The notes under the pieces are model-generated. The model was not told the DNA's origin. It saw only the letters and a list, made by a program, of their open reading frames with translations, and ran no database searches. A DNA stretch of 57,441 nucleotides from a virus, in IMG/VR virus record IMGVR_UViG_3300032267_000867, positions 1 through 57,441 of that record. One strand, 5' to 3'. Position 1 is the first letter of the stretch. The number at the start of each line of letters is the position of its first letter. A program made the translations under genes and the position numbers. Below are positions 57,190-57,441 of the stretch, in pieces.

Positions 57190-57441
57190 TCAATCGGCAA
57201 ATGATGTCGATAGCTGGTATTTGATGGTTTTGGGTCCGGGCTTGTTTTTGTCCGACTCCACCGCCACCACCTTGCCCATCCGGACTAGATCGTCCAGCAC
57301 CTCGGCGCGCTCTTTGGGATTCAGGCCCAGGCTGTGCCGACGCATCATCGCATCAGCCGTTAGCGGCCCGTGCTTGCGGATGATGTTTAGCGCCTTCTGA
57401 ATTTTGCGCTCGTAATCGGTGTCTGCGACGTGCATCCCGGC
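57190..57441 (-). CDS. Primase-helicase, C-terminal part (continues at base 1)
   Basis: The 3' end of the gene described at 1-2217, seen here because the window closes on itself. From the repeat boundary it reads a winged-helix-like end: KIQKALNIIRKHGPLTADAM, then ERAEVLDDLVRMGKVVAVES. The TGA stop is at 57190, directly next to the iteron region. The last 123 bases duplicate the window start. Confidence 0.85.
   Translation of the reverse strand, partial: AGMHVADTDYERKIQKALNIIRKHGPLTADAMMRRHSLGLNPKERAEVLDDLVRMGKVVAVESDKNKPGPKTIKYQLSTSFAD
57319..57441. repeat. Direct terminal repeat, right copy
   Basis: Identical to bases 1-123. See there. Confidence 0.95.

Overview
This window is a complete tailed-phage genome, written so that nearly every gene lies on the minus strand. 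The first 123 bases are repeated exactly at the end (57319-57441), and the primase-helicase gene at the left edge continues in frame into the right edge. The molecule is therefore circular or circularly permuted, with a unit length of 57,318 bp. I see no integrase, no tRNA gene, no DNA polymerase and no CRISPR array. Coding density is very high: most neighbouring genes overlap by 1 or 4 bases (ATGA, TGATG, TAATG, GTGA). The contractile-tail genes (sheath, tube, baseplate J, spike, short tape measure) make it a myovirus. A GC-rich Gram-negative host is likely. A GTA-type three-TM holin, a GH19 endolysin and a secreted RlpA-like protein hint at an alphaproteobacterium, but the host is inference only.

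Reading in the direction of transcription (right to left). 57189-56908 is an AT-rich, iteron-bearing gap, the best origin candidate. 56907-53808 holds small early genes and HTH proteins. 53645-49735 holds a UvrD-like helicase, an SNF2-like helicase and a DNA methyltransferase. 49327-44794 holds the terminase subunits, portal and head-morphogenesis protein. 44681-40884 holds a Nudix/protease/scaffold polyprotein with a nested scaffold start, a virion protein and the major capsid protein. 40790-38007 holds connector and completion proteins. 37972-27811 holds sheath, tube, a tail chaperone with a -1 frameshift, tape measure, hub, spike and baseplate. 27801-15585 holds a large fibre/spike region with two collagen-like proteins, a pectate-lyase-fold spike carrying an S74 chaperone, and a 14-repeat beta-propeller-like protein. 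15355-12607 holds a double glycosyltransferase, holin and endolysin. 12594-8413 holds a phosphoesterase, small accessory genes, the RlpA-like protein and an HTH regulator. 8223-1 (continuing at 57318-57190) holds RusA, a Sak4-like / SSB-like / Cas4-like-exonuclease recombination module, an SF2 helicase flanked by two paralogous HNH genes, and the primase-helicase.

The most unusual features are these: (i) a Nudix-protease-scaffold fusion with a perfect internal GGAGGT ribosome site for a nested scaffold; (ii) a T7 slippery heptamer producing a -1 frameshifted tail chaperone; (iii) a family of GC hairpins between an A-tract and the AAAGGAA ribosome site of early genes, several of which look like terminators for the opposite, gene-free strand; (iv) one Ig/FCCH-like domain recurring in at least five virion proteins; (v) a putative HTH operator abutting its own ATG whose core recurs upstream of the Sak4 gene; (vi) a 14-unit, possibly double seven-bladed propeller in the fibre region.
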